A model generated the notes under the pieces. It saw only the letters and a list, made by a program, of their open reading frames with translations. It had not been told where the DNA came from and made no database searches. From assembly GCA_963837025.1 (NCBI GenBank), contig CAWILT010000001.1:806001-870000 (forward strand): a DNA stretch of 64,000 nt, read 5' to 3'. Positions 54,041 to 62,871 of the stretch are shown here, piece after piece (the first letter of the stretch is position 1; every line of letters starts with the position of its first letter). Origin of the DNA: JALZUV01 sp963837025 (GTDB lineage: Bacteria; Pseudomonadota; Alphaproteobacteria; Rickettsiales; JALZUV01). The translations under genes and the position numbers were made by a program.

Positions 54041-55443
54041 GCGACATTAATATTTAAATCATTCAATTTACGATAAAGCGTTGAGCGCCCAATGCCTAGT
54101 TTGCGCGCCACTTTAGAGATGTGTCCATCGTAATGCGCTAATGCAAAATGAATCATATCCGCTTCTAAATCGCGTAATTTTCGCACTTCGCCTTTGGGGC
54201 AGGTTAACGCCATTTTACGTGAACGAACGGTTTGGGTTGGCGAGGCTTGATTAATATAATTCTGCGTAAATTTAGGAGGCAAATAGGGTGCAATATGTTC
54301 GCAATTTAATAAAGATTCGCTACTGGCTAAGATGGCTTTAAATAATACACGCTCAAGCTCTAGAATATTTTCTGGCCAGTGATAAGCACTTAACATCGTC
54401 AACGCTTGCGATGAAATTTCTTGCACGATGGGATTTTCTTGCATTGCAAACCGTTGCAAAAAATAATGAGTGAGATTTTTAATATCGTTAGTGGTCTCTC
54501 GTTACGCAGGGATTAAAATTAGGTTCTGTGTAACGCGCTGTTTTAGCGCATCACATATTTTGGGTGAGGCCGCGAACTGTTCAGCGCTTATATCCGCCGA
54601 AACCATTAAGCAGATGCCTTTTTCACCAGCACGGCTGCGCGATGAAGTAAAGTTGCTGGCATAATCTACTTGTTCAATCAGTGTGGTTTGCGCTTCTATT
54701 GATAAAGACTCAACATGGTTTAAAAAGAGTGTGCCGCCTAATGCACCCGCCAATTTGCCCGCCATGCGGCGCTCTTGTTTTTGCTGTTTTACATTTCCGA
54801 ATAAAATATTCCATGCCTGAAGCTCCGCCAATGGTGCACAGTTGAGCGATACAAAGGCATGGTTTTGGCGCTTACTTTGATAATGCACAGCGCGTGCAAT
54901 GGCTTCTTTGCCTACTCCCACTTCGCCACAAAAACCATAGGCATTTGCATTCAAAGCAATCGGCTTTAACAACCGCTGCAAACGTGGGTTATTAACCGGT
55001 AAATAATCGAGATCATGTTGTGTGGCTTGGGCGCGCCTTAGCCGCGAAACTTCATGCGATAAACGATAGATTCGAATCGCATTATCAACACTCACTTTTA
55101 GCCGTTGATGCGAAACGGGGCGAGCTAAATAATCAATCGCACCCGCTTTTAATGCTGCTGCCGCCTGCTTCATACTGCCATAATCGGTAAGGGCAATGAT
55201 AGGCATGTAAGGAAACCGCAATTTTAGCGTGTTAAGATGCATTTCTAATTGCTGATTTTCAGATGCTACATCCATTAAAATTGCCTCAGGCATCTGTTGA
55301 TGTGAAGCGTATAGGGTTTCCAAAATTTCCTCAGGTGAACTAACGGCTATTACTTCATATCCAAGCTGGTCTTGCATAACAGCCGTTAGAATATGGCGCG
55401 ATTCCACTTCACAATCTGAAACAATTACCGTAGCATTTAACAT
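54037..55443 (-). pseudogene. NtrC-type response regulator, degenerate AAA+ domain, in-frame stop
   Basis: From ATG 55443 (AGGAGG just upstream) a receiver domain (about 1-118; Asp in ILMDV; the usual Lys replaced by Arg in LARPVS) is followed by an AAA+ domain and a C-terminal Fis-type helix-turn-helix (about 430-465; HISKVARKLGIGRSTLYRKL). Codon 314 is TAA (54502-54504) in the otherwise continuous frame, exactly where the family has Leu in IP-LRER; a TTA to TAA change would explain it. The Walker A (GEVGVGKEA) is present, but the GAFTGA sigma-54 loop is absent and Walker B reads LFLNHVE instead of LFLDEI. So even the intact form would not be a standard sigma-54 activator. Confidence 0.85.
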
Positions 55444-55572
55444 AAGCCTCCTAGCGTTAAGAATGACAAAGCGATACGCCAATAGGTTTAGTAGCGCAAT
55501 TAAATTCCCGTTATTGGTGTAATTTAAAGTATTTGCTTTGCTGCAGTGCTGCAAATAAATCAAAACCAAGCG

Positions 55573-55600
55573 TTGACAGAGCGCGGTTTGTGGCTATATT
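55573..55600 (+). promoter_or_regulatory. Sigma-70 promoter of rplU-rpmA
   Basis: Perfect -35 TTGACA at 55573-55578 and -10 TATATT at 55595-55600 with a 16-base spacer. The predicted start lies about 20 bases before ATG 55627, whose ribosome site is GGAG. Confidence 0.8.
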
Positions 55601-55626
55601 CACCGTCCTAGATTATTGGAGATGAC

Positions 55627-56145
55627 ATGTTCGCAGTTTTTAAATCCGGTGGTAAACAACACCGTGTAAGCGCCGGCCAGACCGTTAAAGTTGAAAAGCT
55701 TGAAGGTGAAGCCGGAACGAAAATAACCTTGGATGAGGTACTCTCAGCCAATGGTAAAATTGATGGTTTGGATAAAGCCAGCGTAGAAGCTGAAATTCTT
55801 GAAACTGCGAAAGACAAAAAAGTCATCGTTTTCAAGAAAAAGCGCCGCCAAAATTATCGCCGTAAAAATGGCCACCGCCAAATGTTTACTAAACTTCGCA
55901 TTCTTTCGATTACCGATGCTGAAGGTAAAGTAACCAAAGCCGAAGCGAAAAAGCCAGCAGAGAAAAAGGCGGAAGCACCCAAAGCGGAAGCTAAAGCCGC
56001 TGCTCCTAAAGCAGAAGCGAAAAAGGCAGCGCCTAAAACTGAGGCGAAAAAGCCTGCTGCAAAAACGGCAGAAAAAACATCGGATAAACCCGCAGCTAAA
56101 AAAGCAGCACCTAAAAAGGCCGCTGCGAAAAAAGAGGAGAAGTAA
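55627..56145 (+). CDS. rplU: Ribosomal protein bL21 with extended C-terminus
   Basis: The conserved L21 domain is residues 1 to about 100 (MFAVFKSGGKQHRVSAGQTV; KKKRRQNYRRKNGHRQMFT; LRI). An Ala/Lys/Pro-rich tail of about 70 residues (EAKKPAEKKAEAPKAEAKAA) brings it to 172, longer than the usual 103; such tails on L21 are frequent in alphaproteobacteria. A large-subunit protein binding 23S rRNA. Followed by rpmA after three bases. Confidence 0.96.
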   Translation: MFAVFKSGGKQHRVSAGQTVKVEKLEGEAGTKITLDEVLSANGKIDGLDKASVEAEILETAKDKKVIVFKKKRRQNYRRKNGHRQMFTKLRILSITDAEGKVTKAEAKKPAEKKAEAPKAEAKAAAPKAEAKKAAPKTEAKKPAAKTAEKTSDKPAAKKAAPKKAAAKKEEK

Positions 56146-56148
56146 CTC

Positions 56149-56415
56149 ATGGCTCATAAAAAAGCAGGTGGTAGTTCCAATAACGGCCGTGACTCAGAAG
56201 GTCGCCGTTTAGGTGTTAAAAAATACGGTGGCGAACATGTGGTTCCCGGCAACATTATCGTGCGTCAGCGCGGCACCAAGGTTTATCCGGGCGAAAATGT
56301 TGGCATGGGTAAAGATCACACCCTTTTCGCTTTAATCGAAGGCCAAATTAAATTTACGAAAAAAGCTAAAGGCCGAACCTTTGTAGCGGTTGAAACGGCA
56401 ACTGCCGCAGCTTAA
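56149..56415 (+). CDS. rpmA: Ribosomal protein bL27
   Basis: 88 residues. The N-terminus MAHKKAGGSSNNGRDSEGRR and the motif GNIIVRQRGTKVYPGENVGM are intact. L27 reaches into the peptidyl transferase centre. obgE, the common third gene of this operon, is replaced here by a terminator and nadB. Confidence 0.97.
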   Translation: MAHKKAGGSSNNGRDSEGRRLGVKKYGGEHVVPGNIIVRQRGTKVYPGENVGMGKDHTLFALIEGQIKFTKKAKGRTFVAVETATAAA

Positions 56416-56437
56416 CTATTTTAATTCTCATATTTAC

Positions 56438-56473
56438 AAAAAGCCCTGCCCTTTAAACCGGCGGGGCTTTTTT
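56438..56473. terminator. Terminator between rpmA and nadB
   Basis: Stem AAAAAGCCC-GCC / GGCGGGGCTTTTTT with a nine-base loop, serving the rplU-rpmA unit and, on the other strand, nadB, whose stop is three bases away. Confidence 0.85.
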
Positions 56474-56475
56474 GT

Positions 56476-58041
56476 TTATTGTTTGGTTAGATAGGTGGGG
56501 CTGGCAAAGAGTTCGGATGTTTGCGGATATTGCTTTATTGCATGAAGCCCGCGGCTTTCTTTGCGTAAAAGCGCCGATTGCACCACCAACACGGCATTTT
56601 GTACTAAATTGCGTAGTTCGCAGCATTCAACGGTTAGGTTTTGTTGCTGCCATAATTGTTCAACTTGTTGCTGCATCGCTAAAAGTTTTTGCGCGGTATC
56701 TTGCAAGATGTTCTCATCACGCATAATGCCGACCTGCTTAGACATTAACATCCGCAAACGCATTTTAATGGATTCCATTTCGTCAAAATTTGCCTTTTGC
56801 TTATCTATCCATTTTGGTAATGATTGTTTAGAGATGTGTTTTGGCTTGCCATTTTGCTTATCCGCTAATGAAGCATCCACCGCATGTGTACTGAAAACTA
56901 AAGCTTCTAACAATGAATTGCTCGCTAAACGATTGGCACCATGCAAGCCTGTATAGGTTACCTCACCGCAGGCTAACAAACTTGTGATTGAGGTGCGTGC
57001 TTGGGCATCCGTAACGACCCCACCACATTGATAATGCGCCGCAGGCACCACAGGAATAGGCTGTTTACGCATATCAATTCCGTAGCGCAGGCATGTTTGC
57101 GCTATGGTAGGAAAATGCGATTTAATCTCAGTTTTTGGCAGATAGGTGGCATCCAGATACACACAATCAATATGATGAACTTTTAGTTGATCATCAATAG
57201 CACGCGCTACAATATCACGCGGCGCTAAATCACCTAACGGGTGATAGCCCTGCATAAAGCGCTCACCCTTATGATTGACTAAAAACGCCCCTGCCCCGCG
57301 CACCGCTTCCGAAATTAAAAATACGCTTTGGCCTTCATGATATAGGCTGGTGGGGTGAAATTGCACAAATTCCATATTCGCCAATTGGGCGCCAGCGCGC
57401 CATACCATAGCGGTTCCATCGCCTGTCGCCACTGCTGGATTTGTGGTATGTTGGAATAAATGACCCGATCCGCCACTGGCCAATAATGTAGTGATTGCCG
57501 ATACGGTAAAGCACTCGCCCGATTTCGTATCTAGCACATTTGCACCTGCACAGCGGCTCTCATGCATCACCAAATCCACGCAGTAATGGTGTTCCAGCAA
57601 CGTTATATTCTTATTTGCGGCCATTTGCTTAAGCAATACCCGCTCAATTTCGCGGCCTGTCATATCGGCATGATGCACGATGCGATGCGCCGAATGGCCA
57701 CCTTCTCTGCCTAAATGTAGCTCAGAATCTTGGCGGCTAAAGCGCGCTCCCATCGTCATTAATTCGCGCACGCAGTCAGGCCCTTCGCGCACCACTTTCT
57801 CAACAATTTCCCTATCGCAAATACCTGCACCAGCGCTCAATGTATCGTCGATATGGCTTTCGAAGCTATCCAATGGCGACATCACTGCCGCAATGCCGCC
57901 TTGAGCATAATTGGTGTTTGATTCGGCTTTATTCTTTTTCGTAATGACCGTGACATGCCCATGCTGAGCCATGCGCAACGCATACCAAATACCCGCAACG
58001 CCTGAGCCAATAACTAAGAAATCTGTTTCAAGATTACTTAT
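56476..58041 (-). CDS. nadB: L-aspartate oxidase, apparent ATA start
   Basis: NadB oxidises aspartate to iminoaspartate, first step of NAD synthesis, with FAD. The full N-terminus, including the FAD dinucleotide fold DFLVIGSGVAGIWYALRM, lies upstream of the first ATG/GTG/TTG (TTG 57978). The frame is open only to a TGA at 58051-58053, and between them no canonical start exists. ATA at 58041 gives (M)SNLETDFLVIGSG, an ideal N-terminus, overlapping the malate synthase TAA. Further marks: NYAQGGIAAV, HSAHRIVHHADMTG, FVQFHPTSLY, RGAGAFLVNHKGERFM and GLHGANRLASNSLLEAL. The product is 521 residues. nadA and nadC are not adjacent. Confidence 0.88.
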   Translation of the reverse strand: MSNLETDFLVIGSGVAGIWYALRMAQHGHVTVITKKNKAESNTNYAQGGIAAVMSPLDSFESHIDDTLSAGAGICDREIVEKVVREGPDCVRELMTMGARFSRQDSELHLGREGGHSAHRIVHHADMTGREIERVLLKQMAANKNITLLEHHYCVDLVMHESRCAGANVLDTKSGECFTVSAITTLLASGGSGHLFQHTTNPAVATGDGTAMVWRAGAQLANMEFVQFHPTSLYHEGQSVFLISEAVRGAGAFLVNHKGERFMQGYHPLGDLAPRDIVARAIDDQLKVHHIDCVYLDATYLPKTEIKSHFPTIAQTCLRYGIDMRKQPIPVVPAAHYQCGGVVTDAQARTSITSLLACGEVTYTGLHGANRLASNSLLEALVFSTHAVDASLADKQNGKPKHISKQSLPKWIDKQKANFDEMESIKMRLRMLMSKQVGIMRDENILQDTAQKLLAMQQQVEQLWQQQNLTVECCELRNLVQNAVLVVQSALLRKESRGLHAIKQYPQTSELFASPTYLTKQ

Positions 58042-59666
58042 TTCAGCAACTCATAGCCTGGCAGAGTTAGAAATTCTTCGAATTTCTCATTGCTTACCAA
58101 ATCATCCAGCAGGCTGGCAGCGCGGCGGTAGCGGCCATTTTCGAATTGTTCGGCAGGGATGGATTTTTGAAGTTTATCCATTTCTTCTTTGAGCAATAAG
58201 TTAAATAAATCGAGGCTGGCATGGCGCCCATCGGCTAGCTCAGCGTTGTGATGTACGCATTGCCATAATTGCGCGCGACTGATTTCAGCCGTGGCAGCAT
58301 CTTCCATTAAATTATTAATGGGCACGGCACCCTTGCCGCATAACCATGCAGCAATATATTGGATGGCGACAGAAATATTCATACGCATGCCATCTTCGGT
58401 AATCTCGCCCGATTCTGGCACTTTAAGCAGGTCAACCGCGGTAACATGCACATCTTCGCGCATATTATTCAATTGGTTGGCTTGTGGCATAATGCGATTA
58501 AATACCTCCAGTGCCACAGGCACGAGTGCAGGATGCGCCACCCATGTGCCATCATGCCCATCGGATGCTTCGCGCTCTTTATCAGCTTTAACCGCAGCAA
58601 AGGCGCGATCATTTGCGGCTTCGTCATTTTTCACGGGAATAGCTGCCGCCATGCCACCCATGGCCATCGCACCATGCTTGTGGCAGGTCTTAATAACAAG
58701 TTGTGAATAACTACGCATGAAGTGGGTTTTCATCGTTACTTGCGCGCGATCGGGCAGCAAAAAGTCAGGGTTTTTGTGGAACATTTTTATGTAGCTAAAA
58801 ATATAATCCCAACGGCCACAATTCAGCGCCACGATATAATCTTTTAAACTGTGCAAAATTTCATGGAGTTGGAAGCTAGCCGTGATGGTTTCAACCAATA
58901 CGGTAACTTTAATGCTGCCATGTTCGATGCCCAATTTTTCTTCTGACCATTTAAAAATGTCGTTCCACAATGCGGTTTCCTGATAATGCTCCGTTTTGGG
59001 CAGGTAGAAGTAGCAGCCTGTGCCGCGTGCTTGCGCGGGTTTGATATTGTGGAAAAAATAGAGTCCAAAATCCATAAAGCCGCCGGGGATGGGCGCGCCG
59101 TCAATCAGCAGATGTTTCTCATCTAAATGCCAGCCGCGCGGGCGCACAAGCAGCGTTGCCGTTTGTTCATTGAGCTTATAGGCCTTGCCTTTAGCATTCG
59201 TAAAGCTGATGCTGCGATTAACCGCATCGCGCATATTCACTTGGCCTTCAGTCATATTTTCCCACGTAGGAGAGCTGGCATCTTCAAAATCAGCCATGAA
59301 TACTTTGGCGCCTGAATTAAGCGCGTTAATCACCATTTTGCGATCAACGGGGCCGGTAATTTCAACGCGTCTATCTTGCAAATCGGCGGGGATGGCACCT
59401 ACCTTCCAATCGCCTTCGCGAATGGCTTTCGTATCGGGCAGAAAATCGAGTGTGCCGCCTTTTTGCAGTGCCGCCCATTTTTGATGACGAATTTTAATTA
59501 ATTCATTGCGGCGCGAACGAAAAGTGCGCGTCATTTCGCGTAAGAACTCAAGCGCTGCAACGGATAAAATCTCCGTTGTCTCGGGCGTTAGTTTGCCCTT
59601 AATTTCAACACCTTCAGGTGTCGTTAGGGAGTGTCCATTAAGATGTTGAGCGTGTTGAGTCATCAC
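58038..59666 (-). CDS. aceB: Malate synthase A
   Basis: A 542-residue enzyme condensing glyoxylate and acetyl-CoA to malate. The N-terminal region has FMADFEDASSPTWENMTEGQ, then LVRPRGWHLDEKH with the glyoxylate-site Arg, LPKTEHYQE, and the family signature near ALNCGRWDYIFSYIK, with TMKTHFMRSYSQL following. Malate synthase A rather than G by length and motifs. Isocitrate lyase is not in the window. The last four bases overlap nadB (ATAA). Confidence 0.95.
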   Translation of the reverse strand: MMTQHAQHLNGHSLTTPEGVEIKGKLTPETTEILSVAALEFLREMTRTFRSRRNELIKIRHQKWAALQKGGTLDFLPDTKAIREGDWKVGAIPADLQDRRVEITGPVDRKMVINALNSGAKVFMADFEDASSPTWENMTEGQVNMRDAVNRSISFTNAKGKAYKLNEQTATLLVRPRGWHLDEKHLLIDGAPIPGGFMDFGLYFFHNIKPAQARGTGCYFYLPKTEHYQETALWNDIFKWSEEKLGIEHGSIKVTVLVETITASFQLHEILHSLKDYIVALNCGRWDYIFSYIKMFHKNPDFLLPDRAQVTMKTHFMRSYSQLVIKTCHKHGAMAMGGMAAAIPVKNDEAANDRAFAAVKADKEREASDGHDGTWVAHPALVPVALEVFNRIMPQANQLNNMREDVHVTAVDLLKVPESGEITEDGMRMNISVAIQYIAAWLCGKGAVPINNLMEDAATAEISRAQLWQCVHHNAELADGRHASLDLFNLLLKEEMDKLQKSIPAEQFENGRYRRAASLLDDLVSNEKFEEFLTLPGYELLK

Positions 59667-59761
59667 TTTTTCCTTATTTTTTGCAGCACCTAGTAGAGTG
59701 CTTGAAGCTTTTTTAATGCATCATTTTTAGCAGAAGGAGTCGCAAGGCTCAAGTGCAGTGA

Positions 59762-60718
59762 TTATTTCGTTTCCCACGGGCCAGATACGGTTTTGGTTTT
59801 ATCTTTAATCTCGTTGTAAACACTCATCGCTTGAGCAACCATGCTGCCTGCATCATTTGCATTAGCGGGCATTAAAATGGTGGTACTTTCTTGTGCCAGC
59901 TTGCTAAAGGCGCTGACATATTGCTCGGCCACTTTAAGTGCAACCGCTTCATGCCCGCCTTGCGACACTATGGCTTCAGCCACTAAACGAATCCCCTCAG
60001 CATTGGCGTTAGCCACTTCACGAATGGCCTCAGCCTCACCTTGCGCGCGGTTGATTTGATCAATCTTCGATGCTTCTGATTCGAGGACTACCTCTGCTTT
60101 ATGCGCTTCGGCAATATTAATTTGGCTTTGCTTTTTACCTTCAGAATCTAAAATCTCAGCACGTTTACGACGCTCAGCCGCGACTTGTAATTCCATGGCA
60201 GTAAGAACCGTTTTAGGCGGGGTGATGTTACGAATTTCGTAACGCATACATTGAATGCCCCACGTTTGCGCTGCTTCGTTAATTGATAAAACAATATTGG
60301 CATTCAGGCGCTCGCGCTCTTCAAAACATTCATCAAGTGTCAACTTACCAATTTCAGAACGCATGGTGGTTTGTGCCAGCTGCGTTACCGCATAGATAGG
60401 ATCTGAAATGCCATAGCTTGCCTCTTTCGCATCGGTGATACGGGTGTAAATAACGCCATCCATTATCAACGTTACGTTGTCGCGTGTAATGGCCGATTGC
60501 TCTTGCACATCATTGGCATATTCCTTCAAGCTGTGCTTATACGCTACACGTTCAACAAAGGGGATGAGGAAGTTGAGGCCGGCCATAAGCTGGCGATCAA
60601 AACGGCCGAGTTTCTCAATTATCCATGCTTCTTGTTGGGGTACAATTTTAACGCCTTTCCAAACAATGAGTACGGCAGCAAAACCAATAATTAATCCAAA
60701 CGAACTTCCAAATTCCAT
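59762..60718 (-). CDS. SPFH/band-7 protein of the QmcA/stomatin type
   Basis: 318 residues: an N-terminal membrane segment (FGLIIGFAAVLIVWKGVKIV), the SPFH domain (about 25-200, VPQQEAWIIEKLGRFDRQL and VTLIMDGVIYTRITDAKEAS) and a long helical part (AERRKRAEILDSEGKKQSQI). Such proteins form large membrane rings or microdomains, and are usually paired with an NfeD protein, as here, four bases downstream of it. Related to QmcA and slipins. Confidence 0.93.
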   Translation of the reverse strand: MEFGSSFGLIIGFAAVLIVWKGVKIVPQQEAWIIEKLGRFDRQLMAGLNFLIPFVERVAYKHSLKEYANDVQEQSAITRDNVTLIMDGVIYTRITDAKEASYGISDPIYAVTQLAQTTMRSEIGKLTLDECFEERERLNANIVLSINEAAQTWGIQCMRYEIRNITPPKTVLTAMELQVAAERRKRAEILDSEGKKQSQINIAEAHKAEVVLESEASKIDQINRAQGEAEAIREVANANAEGIRLVAEAIVSQGGHEAVALKVAEQYVSAFSKLAQESTTILMPANANDAGSMVAQAMSVYNEIKDKTKTVSGPWETK

Positions 60719-60722
60719 TTTT

Positions 60723-61196
60723 CTATTCTCCTGATTCGGTGGCTTTCACCCTTAATAATGTGCCATCTACTTGTGTAATAATAACGGTTGACCCCAAAAG
60801 CGGCAACGGTGAATTTTCAGCTAATTGGGCATTCATCGTGGTGCCCGACCATTTCACTTTGCCTTTTGCTTTGGCAGCTTGCAGGCCACTAATAACCACC
60901 GCTTCATCACCCACCATATTGCTAAAGCTCTCAGATGCTCCAGATGAAGTGCGAAATTTCTGCATCGGCTTCCATAAAATAATCGCCCAGAATACGGTCG
61001 CTAAAAAGAACCAGCTAGTTTGAGTAAGCGCCGAATCAGCCCAGCCAAAATGGGTGGCAATACCCGCCACAATCGCGCCTAAGCCAGCAAACAAAAAGCC
61101 GACGCCGGTAGCGCCCATCACTTCTATCACTAAGAAAAGCGCCCCTAGAGCAAGCCATAAATAAGGGGCATTAGCTAACGTAAATAAATTTTCCAT
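60723..61196 (-). CDS. NfeD family membrane protein (short form)
   Basis: 157 residues with about three membrane segments in the first 75 (YLWLALGALFLVIEVMGATG, FLFAGLGAIVAGIATHFG, FFLATVFWAIILW) and an OB-fold NfeD domain in the C-terminal half (VGDEAVVISGL, KVKWSGTTMNAQL). The short NfeD form without a ClpP-like protease domain partners with SPFH proteins such as the gene just downstream. Confidence 0.88.
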   Translation of the reverse strand: MENLFTLANAPYLWLALGALFLVIEVMGATGVGFLFAGLGAIVAGIATHFGWADSALTQTSWFFLATVFWAIILWKPMQKFRTSSGASESFSNMVGDEAVVISGLQAAKAKGKVKWSGTTMNAQLAENSPLPLLGSTVIITQVDGTLLRVKATESGE

Positions 61197-61312
61197 AATT
61201 TAGTATGCGTATTGTTGGGTAATTAGCAACTAGAACCGTTATATAGCCTTATATGTGGCACTAAGCGTTTTCTAAAGATGACAAATGCTTATCGCTAACA
61301 TACGCTAAACCT

Positions 61313-62224
61313 ATGCTAAAAAAATTCTCTAATGCTTTAATACGCGCCACTGAGAATACCATTGTTACACATGATGGTATCGAACATGCAGGCTATTTAT
61401 CGTTTATGGGGCTGTTATCGCTCTTTCCATTTTTAGTATTTTTCGTAGCGTTAGCAGGGTTTTTTGGCGAAGGCGAAGTGGGGCGCGAATTTATTTTACT
61501 GCTTAAATCCGTTTTGCCAAATGATACTATATCGGTGCTGCTGCCTCGCATTGATGAAATTTTAGATGGCCCACCACGTGGGTTGTTAACCGTTTCCATG
61601 TTGGCGGCTATCTGGACGGCATCCAGTGCTGTTGAAGGTTATCGCACGGTATTAAACCGCGCGTATCACGTGGGCACCCCGCCCGCTTATGTGTGGCGGC
61701 GCTTGTGGTCAATCGGCCAGTTGATTATATTTACTGCACTCATTATGTTTGGCATGATTACGCTCATTGCGGCGCCCAGTATAATTGAATGGTTAGCAGT
61801 CATCACCGGTTACACTATCACCTATGGCAATGTGATTGATGTGGGATGGGCATTACAAATTGTAACCGGTTTAGTATTATTATTTGTGGTCGCATTAGCT
61901 TATTATACCCTACCTAACATCAAACAAAGTTTGAGCGCCATTTTACCCGGTGCCTGCGTCACTATTTTTTTATGGGCATTAGCGGTGAAAGGGTTGCGGG
62001 TTTATTTAGAAACTTTTAATCAGGTAAACTTAATTTACGGATCATTAGCGGGTATCATTGCGGCCTTATTATTTTTCTATATTATCAATGTAATATTTAT
62101 TTTTGGTGCCGAATTAAATTATCAATTCCTACTCGCATCAGGCCGACGGGTAGAAGAAAAACAAATTACGCGCGAAGGGGTTGAACCCCCAAGCTTAGAG
62201 GATTTAAAAAAGGCGCAAGAATAG
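61313..62224 (+). CDS. YihY/BrkB family inner-membrane protein
   Basis: 303 residues with about six hydrophobic segments. Marks of the family: GYLSFMGLLSLFPFLVFFVA near residue 27, LLTVSMLAAIWTASSAVEGY near 94, LPNIKQSLSAILPGACVTIF near 196 and the C-terminal FYIINVIFIFGAELNYQFL. Once annotated as ribonuclease BN in error; actual role unknown. It stands alone between the NfeD/SPFH pair and ndk. Confidence 0.9.
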   Translation: MLKKFSNALIRATENTIVTHDGIEHAGYLSFMGLLSLFPFLVFFVALAGFFGEGEVGREFILLLKSVLPNDTISVLLPRIDEILDGPPRGLLTVSMLAAIWTASSAVEGYRTVLNRAYHVGTPPAYVWRRLWSIGQLIIFTALIMFGMITLIAAPSIIEWLAVITGYTITYGNVIDVGWALQIVTGLVLLFVVALAYYTLPNIKQSLSAILPGACVTIFLWALAVKGLRVYLETFNQVNLIYGSLAGIIAALLFFYIINVIFIFGAELNYQFLLASGRRVEEKQITREGVEPPSLEDLKKAQE

Positions 62225-62288
62225 GTTGTACTTGTGGGTTTGCATGCTATAAGCCGCGCATAACAAACCAATTGGATGGAGATTTCCC

Positions 62289-62711
62289 ATGGCTACACAA
62301 CGCACTTTTTCAATTATTAAACCAGATGCAACGCGACGTAACTTAACCGGTGCCATCACCCAACGTTTCGAAGAAAATGGCCTGCGTATCGTGGCTTCAA
62401 AACGTATCCACATGACTGAAGATCAAGCCAAAGGATTTTACGAAGTGCATAAAGACCGCCCTTTTTATGGCGAATTAGTGAGCTTTATGATTTCAGGCCC
62501 CGTCGTTGTTCAAGTGCTTGAAGGTGAAGATGCTGTAAAGAAAAACCGCGACATTATGGGTGCAACCAACCCCAAAGATGCCGAAGCTGGCACCATTCGC
62601 AAAGATTTTGCAGAAAGCATTGAAGCCAACAGCGTGCACGGTTCAGATTCCGCTGAAAATGCAGCTACCGAGATTAAATTCTTCTTCAACGACAACGAGA
62701 TTGTTGGCTAA
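62289..62711 (+). CDS. ndk: Nucleoside diphosphate kinase
   Basis: 140 residues. TFSIIKPDATRRNLTGAI at the N-terminus, MISGPVVVQVLEGEDAV in the middle, and the phospho-His in NSVHGSDSAENAATEI (about 117). It transfers gamma-phosphate between NTPs and NDPs, completing the DNA-precursor set with nrdAB and thyX. Ribosome site TGGAG upstream; strong terminator after. Confidence 0.98.
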   Translation: MATQRTFSIIKPDATRRNLTGAITQRFEENGLRIVASKRIHMTEDQAKGFYEVHKDRPFYGELVSFMISGPVVVQVLEGEDAVKKNRDIMGATNPKDAEAGTIRKDFAESIEANSVHGSDSAENAATEIKFFFNDNEIVG

Positions 62712-62737
62712 TTTATTTAGCGACAAATCATTGACCT

Positions 62738-62773
62738 TTAAAAACGCCTGCGTATAATGCGCAGGCGTTTTTT
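62738..62773 (+). terminator. Terminator after ndk
   Basis: Stem AAAAACGCCTGC / GCAGGCGTTTTTT with a nine-base loop, 27 bases past the ndk stop. Confidence 0.88.
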
Positions 62774-62785
62774 ATTGATGGCTGT

Positions 62786-62871
62786 GCCTCAGTGGTGGAA
62801 TGGTAGACGCGGTAGACTCAAAATCTACTCTCCGCAAGGGGGTGGGGGTTCAAGTCCCTCCTGAGGCACCA
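62786..62871 (+). tRNA. tRNA-Leu (anticodon CAA)
   Basis: An 86-base class II tRNA with long variable arm and encoded CCA. Acceptor GCCTCAG pairs with CTGAGGC; the anticodon loop CTCAAAA on stem GTAGA/TCTAC gives CAA; T arm GGTTCAA. Its 3' half is also read on the other strand as the C-terminus of the recombinase, so it is the likely insertion site of a mobile element. Confidence 0.95.

Noticed and set aside
55854..56150. Ala/Phe-rich frames antisense to the L21 tail
   Set aside because: Produced by reverse complement of the Ala/Lys codons of rplU.
62825..62871. C-terminal GLEPPPPCGE of the recombinase as a conserved protein motif
   Set aside because: It is the reverse complement of the tRNA-Leu 3' half, not protein family sequence.
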